The notes: generated by a model from the sequence alone, not told the origin. DNA of 64,000 nucleotides from Oscillospiraceae bacterium (GCA_015065975.1 SVPG01000010.1:1-64000), one strand, 5' to 3'. Counted from the first letter of the stretch, positions 33,236-42,707 are shown. A program made the numbers and translations.

Positions 33236-33302
33236 CTCCAACAGGTTGGGGTTTGCCCGAATTCATTGATATATGACTTTATAAGGAGCGTTCGGACGCA
33301 AA

Positions 33303-33959
33303 ATGGAGATAAAAGAGATCCTCTCAAAGGTTGATCACACACTGCTTGCACAGGGTGCGACGTGGGAGCAGATAAAGGCGATATGCGACGACGGCATGAA
33401 ATACGGTACGGCATCGGTGTGTATACCCGCGTCGTATGTGAGACAGGCTAAAGACTATGTCGGTGACAGGCTCGCGATATGCACGGTTATCGGTTTTCCC
33501 AACGGATATTCCACCACGGCGGTCAAATGCTTTGAGACTGCCGATGCCGTCGCAAACGGCGCCGATGAAATAGATATGGTCATCAATATCGGCTTCGTCA
33601 AGGATGGTAAATTCGACCTTGTGCTCGAGGAGATAAAAGAGATTAAGAAGGCTTGCGGCGGTAAACTGCTCAAGGTCATAATCGAGACCTGCCTGCTCAC
33701 ACAGGAGGAAAAGATAGAGATGTGCCGCGTTGTGTCCGAATCGGGAGCGGAATATATAAAGACCTCGACGGGCTTTTCGACCGCGGGAGCAACCCGCGAT
33801 GACGTTGCCCTTATGCGCAGATACAGCGCCGATCACGTAAAGGTCAAGGCGGCGGGAGGAATCGCATCGATAGATGATGCGCGCGATTTTATCGCCCTCG
33901 GAGCCGACCGCCTCGGCACCAGCAGAATAGTGAAAATAGTAAAAGACGGCGAAAAATAA
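33303..33959 (+). CDS. deoC: deoxyribose-phosphate aldolase
   Basis: The protein has 218 residues, typical for DeoC. It splits 2-deoxyribose 5-phosphate into acetaldehyde and glyceraldehyde 3-phosphate. VDHTLL at the N-terminus, EIDMVINIG, the Schiff-base lysine in YIKTSTG and the second active-site lysine in VKAAGGI are all present. It opens an operon with purine nucleoside phosphorylase, the phosphopentomutase-cytidine deaminase fusion and pyrimidine nucleoside phosphorylase, which supply its substrate. TAAGGAG lies 18 bases before ATG 33303, so the translation signal is rather distant. Confidence 0.95.
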   Translation: MEIKEILSKVDHTLLAQGATWEQIKAICDDGMKYGTASVCIPASYVRQAKDYVGDRLAICTVIGFPNGYSTTAVKCFETADAVANGADEIDMVINIGFVKDGKFDLVLEEIKEIKKACGGKLLKVIIETCLLTQEEKIEMCRVVSESGAEYIKTSTGFSTAGATRDDVALMRRYSADHVKVKAAGGIASIDDARDFIALGADRLGTSRIVKIVKDGEK

Positions 33960-33979
33960 CACAGAAAAGGAGAATTATC

Positions 33980-34723
33980 ATGCCTGCTTATCCAACCCCT
34001 CATATCAAAGCAACTCCCGATGATTTCGGAAAGACCGTGCTCATGCCGGGCGATCCCCTCAGAGCAAAATATATTGCGGAAAATTTCATCAAAGACGCAA
34101 AGCTTGTCAATAATGTAAGAGGAATACAGGGCTACACGGGCACCTACGACGGTGTCAAGGTCTCTGTTATGGCGAGCGGTATGGGAATGCCGTCGATGGG
34201 TATTTACAGCTATGAGCTGTTCAACTTTTTCGGCGTTGAGAACATCATGCGTATCGGCTCTGCGGGTGCCATGCAGAAGAATATCAATCTGCGCGATATA
34301 GTCATGGGTCAGGGTGCCTGCACCGATTCGAGATATGCTCATCAGTTTGCGCTGCCTGGCGATTTTTCCCCCATCGCAAGCTATAAAATGCTCAGAACCT
34401 GCGCCGATATCGCGCAGGAGACGGGTCTTTCGTATCACGTCGGAAACATCGTTTCGTCCGACTGCTTCTACGGCGATCAGGAGGGACTTCCCGAGCGTGA
34501 GACCACCCTTGCAAAATGGTCAAAGATGGGTGTCATGGCGGTCGAAATGGAGGCTGCGGCGCTCTATATGAACGCGGCAAGAGCGGGAAAGAATGCCCTT
34601 GCGATATGCACGATATCCGACCACCTCATAACGGGTGAGGCGCTCGATGCCGAAGCGAGACAGAATTCCTTCACACAGATGATGGAGCTTGCGCTCAGAA
34701 CAGCGGCAGCTCTCGAAAAATAA
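33980..34723 (+). CDS. deoD: purine-nucleoside phosphorylase, DeoD type
   Basis: The protein has 247 residues, slightly longer than the usual 235. It cleaves purine (deoxy)nucleosides with phosphate to the base and (deoxy)ribose 1-phosphate. The phosphate-binding block MPGDPLRAKYIAE, the GMGMPSMGIY loop, the IGSAGAM block, the base-site VEMEAAALY and the acid Asp in TISDHL are present. It is the hexameric bacterial type. AAAAGGAGAA precedes the start, 20 bases after deoC. Confidence 0.95.
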   Translation: MPAYPTPHIKATPDDFGKTVLMPGDPLRAKYIAENFIKDAKLVNNVRGIQGYTGTYDGVKVSVMASGMGMPSMGIYSYELFNFFGVENIMRIGSAGAMQKNINLRDIVMGQGACTDSRYAHQFALPGDFSPIASYKMLRTCADIAQETGLSYHVGNIVSSDCFYGDQEGLPERETTLAKWSKMGVMAVEMEAAALYMNAARAGKNALAICTISDHLITGEALDAEARQNSFTQMMELALRTAAALEK

Positions 34724-34736
34724 GGAACTGATACCG

Positions 34737-36302
34737 ATGAAAAAACGTGTTTTTCTTATAGTGCTTGACAGTCTGGGAATAGGTGAGATGCCCGACGCCG
34801 AAAGCTTCGGCGATCTCGGAGCAAACACCATGAAAAGCATAAGCAAAAGTCAGAAGTTTTATATTCCGAATCTTCTCGCGATGGGACTCGGAAATATCGA
34901 CGGGATAGATTATCTGCCGAAAACACAGCAGCCCACAGCCGCTGTTGCCCGCCTTTGCGAGGAATCAAAGGGCAAGGATACCACCGTCGGTCACTGGGAG
35001 CTTGCGGGAGTTGTTTCCGAGCAGGCTCTGCCGACATATCCCGAAGGTTTCCCCGAGGATATACTCGACGAATTCACCCGTGCGACGGGCAGAGGCTGGC
35101 TGTGCAACAAACCCTATTCGGGAACTCAGGTCATAAAGGACTACGGAAGAGAGCACCTCGAAACGGGCAAGCTCATTGTCTACACCTCGGCTGACAGCGT
35201 GTTCCAGATAGCGGCTCACGAGTCGCTCGTTCCGCCCGAGGAGCTTTACGAATACTGCCGCAAGGCGCGTGCGATACTCAAGGGCAGACACGCAGTCGGC
35301 AGAGTTATCGCCCGTCCCTTCATCGGCGAATATCCCGATTATACAAGGACGACCAACAGACACGATTTCTCCCTCGAGCCGACGGGACGCACGCTTCTCG
35401 ACCATCTTTCCGAAAACGGAAAGGACGTTATCGGCGTAGGCAAGATATACGATATCTTTGCGGGCAGAGGTGTTACGGAGAAGATACTCACGGGAACGAA
35501 CGATGTCGGAATGAAGACCTGTATGGAGCTTGCAGACAGGGATTTTAACGGTCTGTGTTTTATAAACCTTGTCGACTTCGATCAGGTCTACGGTCACAGA
35601 AACAATGTCGACGGCTATGCGCTCGCACTTTCCGAGTTTGATGCGTGGCTTCCGAAGTTCCTCGAAAAGATGACCGATGACGATGTTGTCATGATAACCG
35701 CCGATCACGGCTGTGATCCGGGAAATGAAAGCACGGATCATTCGAGAGAATATGTCCCGCTGCTCATATGGGGAGAAGGAATCGAGAAAATAAATCTCGG
35801 CACAAGACCGACCTTTGCCGACGTTGCGGCAACGACAGCGCAGCTGCTCGGTGTCGAAGGATTTGAAGCGGGTACGGGTTTTGCGTCCGAGCTTACGGAA
35901 AATTCGGCGCTTGTGAAGCTTGCGAGAGAAGCTATGGAAAGATCCTATTCGCCCTATTCGGGATTTTCGGTAGGCGCGGCGCTTCTTTCGAAATCGGGCA
36001 GAGTGTATACCGGCTGCAATATAGAAAACGCCGCGTTTTCGCCCACTGTATGCGCCGAGAGAACGGCCTTCTTCAAGGCTGTCAGCGAGGGCGAGACCGA
36101 GTTTGAGGCGATTGCCGTGTGCGGAGGAAAGGGTGGAGAAATAACCGATTACTGTCCTCCCTGCGGAGTGTGCCGTCAGGTCATGCGTGAGTTCTGCGGC
36201 GATGATTTCAGAATTTATATGGTCGGGGCGGACGGCGGCTGCAGATGCGTCACTCTTGCCGATATCCTTCCCGAAAGTTTTTCACCCGACAACGTGAAAT
36301 AA
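34737..36302 (+). CDS. deoB: phosphopentomutase-cytidine deaminase fusion
   Basis: The protein has 521 residues. Residues 1 to about 388 are a complete DeoB: VLDSLGIGEMPD, DTTVGHWELAG and TADHGCDPG give the two-metal alkaline-phosphatase-type site that moves phosphate from C1 to C5 of (deoxy)ribose. From about 392 a complete homotetrameric cytidine deaminase follows: YSPYSGFSVGAAL, then CAERTA (Cys439, Glu441) and PPCGVCRQ (Cys476, Cys479), all zinc and proton-shuttle residues intact. No stop or frame change separates them. The fusion joins deamination of (deoxy)cytidine with a later step of the same pathway. Starts at ATG 34737, 13 bases after deoD; pdp follows after 9 bases. Confidence 0.93.
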   Translation: MKKRVFLIVLDSLGIGEMPDAESFGDLGANTMKSISKSQKFYIPNLLAMGLGNIDGIDYLPKTQQPTAAVARLCEESKGKDTTVGHWELAGVVSEQALPTYPEGFPEDILDEFTRATGRGWLCNKPYSGTQVIKDYGREHLETGKLIVYTSADSVFQIAAHESLVPPEELYEYCRKARAILKGRHAVGRVIARPFIGEYPDYTRTTNRHDFSLEPTGRTLLDHLSENGKDVIGVGKIYDIFAGRGVTEKILTGTNDVGMKTCMELADRDFNGLCFINLVDFDQVYGHRNNVDGYALALSEFDAWLPKFLEKMTDDDVVMITADHGCDPGNESTDHSREYVPLLIWGEGIEKINLGTRPTFADVAATTAQLLGVEGFEAGTGFASELTENSALVKLAREAMERSYSPYSGFSVGAALLSKSGRVYTGCNIENAAFSPTVCAERTAFFKAVSEGETEFEAIAVCGGKGGEITDYCPPCGVCRQVMREFCGDDFRIYMVGADGGCRCVTLADILPESFSPDNVK

Positions 36303-36311
36303 GGTGCTGTC

Positions 36312-37613
36312 ATGAGGATTTATGATATAATCGACAAAAAAAGAAAAGGCAAGCCGCTCAGCGACGAGGAGATCAGATTCTTCGTCAAAGGGTATACCGA
36401 CGGTTCGGTAGCCGATTATCAGGCGGCGGCGCTCGCGATGGCCGTTTGCTGCAACGGTATGGACGAAAGGGAGGTCGTCACGCTCACCCTCGCAATGCGC
36501 GATTCGGGTGATACGGTCGACCTGTCGAGGTTCGGGAATCTTTCCGCCGATAAGCACAGCACGGGCGGGGTGGGAGACAAGACGTCGCTCATCATCGCGC
36601 CGATCGTTGCCTCTCAGGGCGGCAGACTTGCGAAAATGTCGGGCAGAGGTCTCGGTCATACGGGCGGCACGATCGACAAGCTCGAATCGATAAAAGGGTT
36701 CAGAACGACCCTTTCCCCCGAAGAATTCATGGAACAGACCGAGAAGGTCGGTCTTGCAATAATCGGTCAGAGCGGAAACCTCGCTCCCGCCGACAAAAAG
36801 CTCTATGCTCTGCGCGATGTCACCGCAACGGTGGAGAGTATTCCGCTCATCGCCTCGAGCATAATGAGCAAAAAGCTTGCGGCAGGTGCCCATTCGATAG
36901 TTCTCGACGTAAAGACGGGCAGCGGAGCATTCATGAAGACGGTCGACGATGCAAGGGCGCTCGCGCGGTGCATGGTCGATATCGGCAAGGCTGCGGGAAG
37001 AAATGTCGCCGCGGTCATCACCGATATGGATACGCCGCTCGGCTATGCGATAGGCAATGCCCTTGAGGTCAGGGAAGCGGTCGGAATACTCAGAGGAGAG
37101 GGCTGCAAAGCGCTTCGAGAGGTTTGTTATACACTTTCGGCAAAGCTTATCGAGCTGTGTCTCAGTGTGTCGGAGGAGGAAAGCCGCGAGCGTGTCAGAG
37201 ATGCTGTCGAGTCGGGTGCGGCTCTTGAGTGCTTCAGAAAGTGGGTCGAGGCGCAGGGCGGAGATGCGTCGTTTGTTGATGACCTGTCGCTGCTTCCGCA
37301 GGCTGAGGCGAAATGTGAGGTATATGCACCGCAGGACGGTTATATCTGTTCGATGGACGCTATGGAGATCGGTTCTGCGTGTGTTATGCTCGGCGCAGGC
37401 AGAGAGAAGAAGGACGACGAGATCGACTATGCCGCAGGTATCGTTCTTGCGGCGAGAACGGGCGACAGGGTGAGCAAGGGCGATCTGATCGCGACCCTTT
37501 ACGCAAAGAGTGAGGATATTGCAAAAGCGGCGATGGGGAGATTTGCAGGGGCGATAAAGTTCGGTGACGAGCCGCCCGAGAAACGACCGCTTGTATATGA
37601 TGTTGTAGAATAG
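36312..37613 (+). CDS. pdp: pyrimidine-nucleoside phosphorylase
   Basis: The protein has 433 residues, normal for the Pdp/DeoA family. It cleaves uridine, deoxyuridine or thymidine with phosphate. The start MRIYDIIDKKRKGKPLSDEEI, the signature SGRGLGHTGGTIDKLES and the phosphate loop KHSTGGVGDK are seen, and the C-terminal domain is complete. It uses the product of the cytidine deaminase domain encoded just upstream and delivers (deoxy)ribose 1-phosphate to the DeoB domain. Last enzyme gene of the operon. Confidence 0.93.
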   Translation: MRIYDIIDKKRKGKPLSDEEIRFFVKGYTDGSVADYQAAALAMAVCCNGMDEREVVTLTLAMRDSGDTVDLSRFGNLSADKHSTGGVGDKTSLIIAPIVASQGGRLAKMSGRGLGHTGGTIDKLESIKGFRTTLSPEEFMEQTEKVGLAIIGQSGNLAPADKKLYALRDVTATVESIPLIASSIMSKKLAAGAHSIVLDVKTGSGAFMKTVDDARALARCMVDIGKAAGRNVAAVITDMDTPLGYAIGNALEVREAVGILRGEGCKALREVCYTLSAKLIELCLSVSEEESRERVRDAVESGAALECFRKWVEAQGGDASFVDDLSLLPQAEAKCEVYAPQDGYICSMDAMEIGSACVMLGAGREKKDDEIDYAAGIVLAARTGDRVSKGDLIATLYAKSEDIAKAAMGRFAGAIKFGDEPPEKRPLVYDVVE

Positions 37614-37647
37614 ATTTCAGTTAAAAGGAAAAGAGGCGTACAGCGTA

Positions 37648-39903
37648 ATGGCTGACAGAAGGATCAACATCGGCTTTCTGATAAATGATCTTGAAGATGA
37701 TTTTGCCGTTGCCGCGACAAAGGGCGCGCATATGGCGGCTGTTGATGTCGATGCAAATCTGATAATATTTGCGGGAAGATTCAAGAGCGCAAAGGAAAAG
37801 CACATGCTTGACTGGTTCAGTCGGCAGTATAATTCGATATTTTCGTATCCGTCAAAGGAGAATCTCGACCTGCTCGTTGTGTCGGTAGGTACGGTTTCGC
37901 ATTTTCTCGAGGACGAGACGACCGAGCAGTTTTTTGAAAAGTTCGGCGATATTCCGATAGTTACAATCGCTATCGAAACCCGCGGAAGAAACTGCGTAAT
38001 GTTCGATGAAACGAAGGGACTTACCGATGTTCTCGAGCATCTCATAATCGACCACGGCGCAAAGAAGATCGCATTTGTTGCGGGTCCCGAGGATAACGAG
38101 GACTCCAACGCGAGACTGGCGGTGTACAAAGAGGTTCTCACAAAACATTCAATTGATATCTGCGATAAATACATAACCTACGGCGACTTTTCCGAATACA
38201 AATTCAAGCCGATAGACGAGCTTGTCGAGAAATACGGAAAAGAGCTCGATGCGATATGCTGTGCCAACGATGTCATGGCTGAGCTCGCCTGCAAGGCTCT
38301 TGTCAGGAACGGACTTGTCCCGGGCAAGGACGTTGCCGTTACGGGATACGACAATTCCGTCGCTGCGGCCGCCATGGAGCCGGCACTGACAACGGTGAGC
38401 GCCAACGCCATGGAGCTCGGTTATCAATCGGTTGTCGAGGGAGTGCGCAGACTGAAATCGGGCGAGATACGCACGGTCAGACTCAGGTCGGAGGCTGTCA
38501 TAAGACAGTCGTGCGGCTGTGAGGCTTTCGGTGTCGGCAAAAAGAAAAAGCCGATGTTCAGACAGAGGTTCGAGGTCGATATCGAGAAGTGGTACGATAG
38601 GGGAGAAAATGCCGATCTGGTGCTTCCCGGCTCGAGAATTTCCGCCCGCGAGACAAACGAATTGCTGAGAAGTATATTCAATGTCGCTCTGGGGGAAAAG
38701 AGTGCAGCACCCGAGCAGATTGCCCTTCGTTTCAAGGAGGAAATACTCTCGAAAACGGTCGACAACGAGTCGATGGGCGACCTGCGTGATTTTATGGCTG
38801 CTGCATGCCGTCTTGCGATCGCAAAATCAAAGGGTATCCGTAACAGGAGCGATGCGCTGATGGTTCAGGCGCTTTTGCAGAAATGCATAAACGACGCGAT
38901 GCATACCATCAACTATTCGCAGATACGCGACCTGAGTGCGAATATGGTTTTCCTGACGGGAATAGTCTCGGTAAGCAGCTCGGATTTTGCGGAGAAATAT
39001 ATCCGAATGCTCATGCAGATCGATAAGCTCGGTATAAAAAGCAGCTATTTCTATCTGCTCGATAAGCCGCACAAGATAGTCGATCCGTGCAGCGAATCGG
39101 TGTTTGATGAGTTTTCGCTCAGAGCCTATCACAGGGGAAAGGATTTTTATGCCCTTCCTCCGGGCGAGGTTGTTCTGAGGAAAAAGGATCTGCTTTCCAA
39201 CAGATTCATACCGGACGAAAAGAGACATACACTCGCACTGTCACCGCTCTTTTCGACACACGAGCATTACGGACTTCTGCTCTGTGAGGTTACGCCCGAT
39301 ATCTTCTATTATATCCAGGCGATCTCGCGTCAGGTCAGTACGGTGCTTGAAACCGACAGTCTGCTTCTGCAGATAAACTACCAGCTCGACGAGGAGCAGG
39401 CGAGAAACGAAGTGCTCAAGACCATCGCGACCCGTGATGAGCTCACAAGCGTATACAATCGCAGAGGCTTCTTTGACGTTGTCGAGGGAATAATTCATCA
39501 CAGCGAGAACAAGGGCAAGGGCTCGGTGTTCATCTTTGCTGACGTTGACAGGCTGAAATACATAAACGATACCTTCTCGCACGAGGACGGTGATATAGCG
39601 ATAAAGGCGGTCGGAAAGGCTCTGACCGAGAGTTTCGAGGGAAGCAGCATCGTCGGAAGAATAGGCGGCGATGAATTTGTCGCTTACATGGCGGTCAGCG
39701 AGGACCAGACGGTAAGCGCCGTGTACGACCGCATAAAGAGCTCGATAGAGCGGCAGAACAAGCTCTATGACAAGCCATATACCATATCGGCGAGCATAGG
39801 CGTGGTCTATTTTGTCTGCTGTCCCGAGGTGGACGTGAATGCTCTTATGGAAGAGGCGGACAGACTGCTTCACGTCGACAAGCAGAAGAGAAACAATCAG
39901 TAA
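37648..39903 (+). CDS. soluble LacI-like sensor fused to GGDEF diguanylate cyclase
   Basis: The protein has 751 residues. Residues 5-285 match the sugar-binding (periplasmic-binding-like) domain of LacI/GalR regulators (INIGFLINDLEDDFAVAATK, CCANDVMAELACKAL, VAVTGYDNSVAAAAMEPALT), but the DNA-binding helix-turn-helix is absent. A middle region (about 300-560) may hold a GAF-like fold. Residues 590-750 are a diguanylate cyclase with DELTSVYNRRGF, FADVDRLKYINDT and an intact GGDEF at 673-677; the RxxD product-inhibition site is missing. No signal peptide or membrane span. It likely makes cyclic di-GMP when a sugar or nucleoside binds. 34 bases after pdp, with a weak site (AAAAGGAAAAGAGG). Confidence 0.85.
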   Translation: MADRRINIGFLINDLEDDFAVAATKGAHMAAVDVDANLIIFAGRFKSAKEKHMLDWFSRQYNSIFSYPSKENLDLLVVSVGTVSHFLEDETTEQFFEKFGDIPIVTIAIETRGRNCVMFDETKGLTDVLEHLIIDHGAKKIAFVAGPEDNEDSNARLAVYKEVLTKHSIDICDKYITYGDFSEYKFKPIDELVEKYGKELDAICCANDVMAELACKALVRNGLVPGKDVAVTGYDNSVAAAAMEPALTTVSANAMELGYQSVVEGVRRLKSGEIRTVRLRSEAVIRQSCGCEAFGVGKKKKPMFRQRFEVDIEKWYDRGENADLVLPGSRISARETNELLRSIFNVALGEKSAAPEQIALRFKEEILSKTVDNESMGDLRDFMAAACRLAIAKSKGIRNRSDALMVQALLQKCINDAMHTINYSQIRDLSANMVFLTGIVSVSSSDFAEKYIRMLMQIDKLGIKSSYFYLLDKPHKIVDPCSESVFDEFSLRAYHRGKDFYALPPGEVVLRKKDLLSNRFIPDEKRHTLALSPLFSTHEHYGLLLCEVTPDIFYYIQAISRQVSTVLETDSLLLQINYQLDEEQARNEVLKTIATRDELTSVYNRRGFFDVVEGIIHHSENKGKGSVFIFADVDRLKYINDTFSHEDGDIAIKAVGKALTESFEGSSIVGRIGGDEFVAYMAVSEDQTVSAVYDRIKSSIERQNKLYDKPYTISASIGVVYFVCCPEVDVNALMEEADRLLHVDKQKRNNQ

Positions 39904-39949
39904 CAAAACGACCGTCCGATGCGTGAGCGTCGGGCGGTCTCAAAAAGCA

Positions 39950-39978
39950 TTGACATATCGTCGATGAAAGAGTATATT
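39950..39978 (+). promoter_or_regulatory. promoter of the aminotransferase gene
   Basis: A perfect TTGACA (39950-39955) and TATATT (39973-39978) are 17 bases apart; the start codon is at 40034. Confidence 0.8.
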
Positions 39979-40033
39979 TATAAAATAAACGCGAAAAATC
40001 AAGGTCGTTTCTACGGCAGATCGGAGAAAAGTT

Positions 40034-41215
40034 ATGTTATCAGAAAGCAGTGTAAAGCTCGGTACGAGCCGCTCCGTTATCAGGGAGCTTTTTGAATTCG
40101 GCAAGCAGAGAGCAGCCATTGTCGGCGCAGAGAACGTCTATGATTTCTCTATCGGAAACCCCAGCGTTGCACCCCCTGCTCAGGTCAACGAGACAGCGAT
40201 CGATATTCTCAAAAATGCCGATCCCGTTGCTATCCACGGTTACACAAGCGCAAACGGCGACATACTTGTCCGTCAGCAGCTTGCACAGAGCGTGAACAAC
40301 AGATTCTCGACCTCCTATACCGCCGATAATTTCTATATCGCAACAGGTGCGGCAGGTGCTCTTTGCAGCGCGATAAAGGGTCTGTGCTGCCCGAACGATG
40401 AGTTTGTCGTATTTGCTCCGTATTTCCCCGAGTACAAGGTGTTCATTGAGGCTATGGGCGGCAGGATGGCTCTTGTTCCTGCCGATATCGATACCTTCCA
40501 GATAAATTTTGATGCCTTTGTTTCCACTCTGAACGAAAACACAAAGGCTGTCATCATCAACTCGCCCAACAACCCCTCGGGTGCGGTTTATTCAAAGGAG
40601 ACGATCGAAAGACTCGCCGCTATCCTTACCGAGAAATCAAACGAATACGGTCATCCGATCTATCTCATCTCCGACGAGCCCTATCGTGAGATCGCATACG
40701 GCGTGGAGATTCCGTGGGTTCCCGATTATTACGGCTGCACCATCGTGTGCTATTCGTACAGCAAATCCCTCTCCCTTCCGGGCGAGAGAGTCGGCTACGT
40801 TCTCGTTCCCGACAGCTGCAACGAGCAGGAGCCCGTTTATGCCGCTGTTACGGGTGCGGCACGTGCACTCGGATATGTCAATGCGCCCAGCCTTTTCCAG
40901 AGGGTCTGCGCTCAGTGCTCCGACATGACCGCTGATATCGGTATATATGAAAGAAACCGCAATATCCTTCTTGAGGGTCTGCGCAGCTTCGGTTATCACT
41001 GTGTCGAGCCGGGCGGAACATTCTATCTCTTCCCGCGCACACTCGAGGCTGACGACGTTGCTTTCTGCGAAAGAGCAAAGCAGTTCGATCTTCTCATAGT
41101 ACCGGGCGTCGGATTCGGCTGCCCCGGTCACACAAGAATATCCTATTGCGTTCCGACCGAAAGAATCGAGAGAGCTCTTCCGGTGTTCAAGAAGCTTGCC
41201 GAGAGCTATAAGTAA
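40034..41215 (+). CDS. class I/II PLP-dependent aminotransferase
   Basis: The protein has 393 residues. The fold-type I aminotransferase motifs are seen: YDFSIGNPSVAPP, GAAGAL, INSPNNPSGAVY, LISDEPYREI and the PLP lysine Lys244 in YSYSKSLSLPGERVGY; the carboxylate Arg is in TRISYCV. It is close to aspartate or aromatic aminotransferases annotated in Clostridia, but the exact amino acid cannot be told. Transcribed alone from the promoter at 39950 and ended by the hairpin at 41224. Confidence 0.9.
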   Translation: MLSESSVKLGTSRSVIRELFEFGKQRAAIVGAENVYDFSIGNPSVAPPAQVNETAIDILKNADPVAIHGYTSANGDILVRQQLAQSVNNRFSTSYTADNFYIATGAAGALCSAIKGLCCPNDEFVVFAPYFPEYKVFIEAMGGRMALVPADIDTFQINFDAFVSTLNENTKAVIINSPNNPSGAVYSKETIERLAAILTEKSNEYGHPIYLISDEPYREIAYGVEIPWVPDYYGCTIVCYSYSKSLSLPGERVGYVLVPDSCNEQEPVYAAVTGAARALGYVNAPSLFQRVCAQCSDMTADIGIYERNRNILLEGLRSFGYHCVEPGGTFYLFPRTLEADDVAFCERAKQFDLLIVPGVGFGCPGHTRISYCVPTERIERALPVFKKLAESYK

Positions 41216-41223
41216 ACCGAACG

Positions 41224-41251
41224 TATGGAGGAACGCCGATGTTCCTCCATA
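41224..41251 (+). terminator. terminator of the aminotransferase gene
   Basis: The arms TATGGAGGAAC (41224-41234) and GTTCCTCCATA (41241-41251) are perfect with a 6-base loop and are followed by TTTTTG. Confidence 0.9.
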
Positions 41252-41326
41252 TTTTTGTATTCCGAGCCAACCGAATGACCGTCTCGAAAGTTATATGAAT
41301 GAGAAATAAAAAAGGAGATGTCATAA

Positions 41327-42703
41327 ATGAGTATAAGGCAGGACAGAAAATCGTGGTGGCTGATACCGACGGCGGTGGTGCTTGTGATTGCGCTGCTGCT
41401 CTCAGGTGCGTGCGCCGAAAAAGAACCTGAAGAGGAGATTGCAGTGGTGAAACAGGAAAATTTTGCAGTGGTAAAGGCTCAGTATCCGCAGACGGTGAAG
41501 TATCCGTTTATCGGTGAGAATTATGATTACAGCGAAGAACAGTATCGGGCGTGGATAGAGGACAGGGAGAAAAGACGCGATCAGCCCGAGGGTTACACCG
41601 ACGGACTCGACAGATTTTTCGCAGAGAGCTCAAAGCAGTTTCTTACCGATTCCGAGGGTGAGAACCGTATTTATTCACCCGTCAACGTCTATATGGCGCT
41701 CTGTATGCTTGCCGAGGTGACCGACGGCGAGAGCCGCGAACAGATACTCGACCTTCTCGGAAAGGAAAGTATTGAAGAGCTCAGGGCGCAGTCGTCTGCC
41801 GTATGGAACGCAAACTATCTCAATGACGGCGCCGTGACGAGCATTCTCGCAAGCTCGCTCTGGCTTGACGAGGATATAAATTATCTCAAGCCGACGCTCG
41901 AAAACCTTGCGAAATATTATATGGCATCGGCGTACAGCGGTGAGATGGGCTCGGCTCAGTACGATGAAGCTCTGCGCGAGTGGCTCAATGAGCAGACGGG
42001 AGGTCTGCTTGAGGGGCAGACAGAGAATATATCGCTCGATCCGAATACCGTTATGGCTCTTGCGACGACCGTCTATTTCAACGCAAAGTGGAGTGATACG
42101 TTCAGCCCCGATTTCACGCAGACGGGCATTTTCCACGCAGCTTCGGGTGATACTGAATGTGAATTCATGAAGCAGAGCGGTGCGAGAAATTATTATTGGA
42201 GCGATAAATTCTCGGCTGTTGTACAGGGACTTGAGGAATACGGCGGAATGTGGCTTATACTGCCCGATGAGGGCGTGACTGTCGACGAGCTTCTTGAAAA
42301 CGGCAGCGTCAATGAGTTCATAATGTCGCAGGGAAGAGAGACTGATTACAGACATATCATCGTCAATCTCTCGATGCCGAAGTTTGACGTTTCGTCGCAG
42401 ATGGACCTGTCCGAGGGACTCAAGGCGCTCGGCGTGACCGATGTCTTTGACGGCTGTGCTTCCGATTTCTCTCCGATGACCGACGAGGTCGGCGGAATAT
42501 TCCTCTCGCAGGTCAGTCACGCTGCGAGGGTCGAGGTGGACGAGGAGGGCTGCACAGCGGCGGCGTTTACCGTTATGATGGCCTGCGGAGCGGCGATGCC
42601 GCCCGAGGAAGAGGTCGATTTCGTTCTCGACCGACCGTTTATCTTTGCGATAACGGGTGAGAGCGGACTGCCTCTCTTTATCGGAATCGTAAATAACGTC
42701 TGA
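41327..42703 (+). CDS. secreted serpin protease inhibitor
   Basis: The protein has 458 residues. Residues 12-28 are hydrophobic and end in LSGAC, so it is probably a lipoprotein (Cys29), though the -3 residue is Ser rather than Leu. The serpin core starts near RFFAESSKQFL and includes NRIYSPVNVYMALCML, TTVYFNAKWSDTF and the C-terminal DRPFIFAI. The hinge EEGCTAAAFT fits an inhibitory serpin. From both the hinge and the PP at P3'-P4', the scissile bond is Ala422-Ala423, which suggests elastase-like target proteases. Serpins are rare in bacteria; gut Clostridia siropins are known examples. Single gene with AAAGGAGATG and its own terminator. Confidence 0.92.
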   Translation: MSIRQDRKSWWLIPTAVVLVIALLLSGACAEKEPEEEIAVVKQENFAVVKAQYPQTVKYPFIGENYDYSEEQYRAWIEDREKRRDQPEGYTDGLDRFFAESSKQFLTDSEGENRIYSPVNVYMALCMLAEVTDGESREQILDLLGKESIEELRAQSSAVWNANYLNDGAVTSILASSLWLDEDINYLKPTLENLAKYYMASAYSGEMGSAQYDEALREWLNEQTGGLLEGQTENISLDPNTVMALATTVYFNAKWSDTFSPDFTQTGIFHAASGDTECEFMKQSGARNYYWSDKFSAVVQGLEEYGGMWLILPDEGVTVDELLENGSVNEFIMSQGRETDYRHIIVNLSMPKFDVSSQMDLSEGLKALGVTDVFDGCASDFSPMTDEVGGIFLSQVSHAARVEVDEEGCTAAAFTVMMACGAAMPPEEEVDFVLDRPFIFAITGESGLPLFIGIVNNV

Positions 42704-42707
42704 TGAT

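Noticed and set aside
39905-39940. Hairpin after the GGDEF gene as a terminator
   Set aside because: GACCGTCCGATGC can pair with GCGTCGGGCGGTC, but no T run follows, so I do not call it a terminator.
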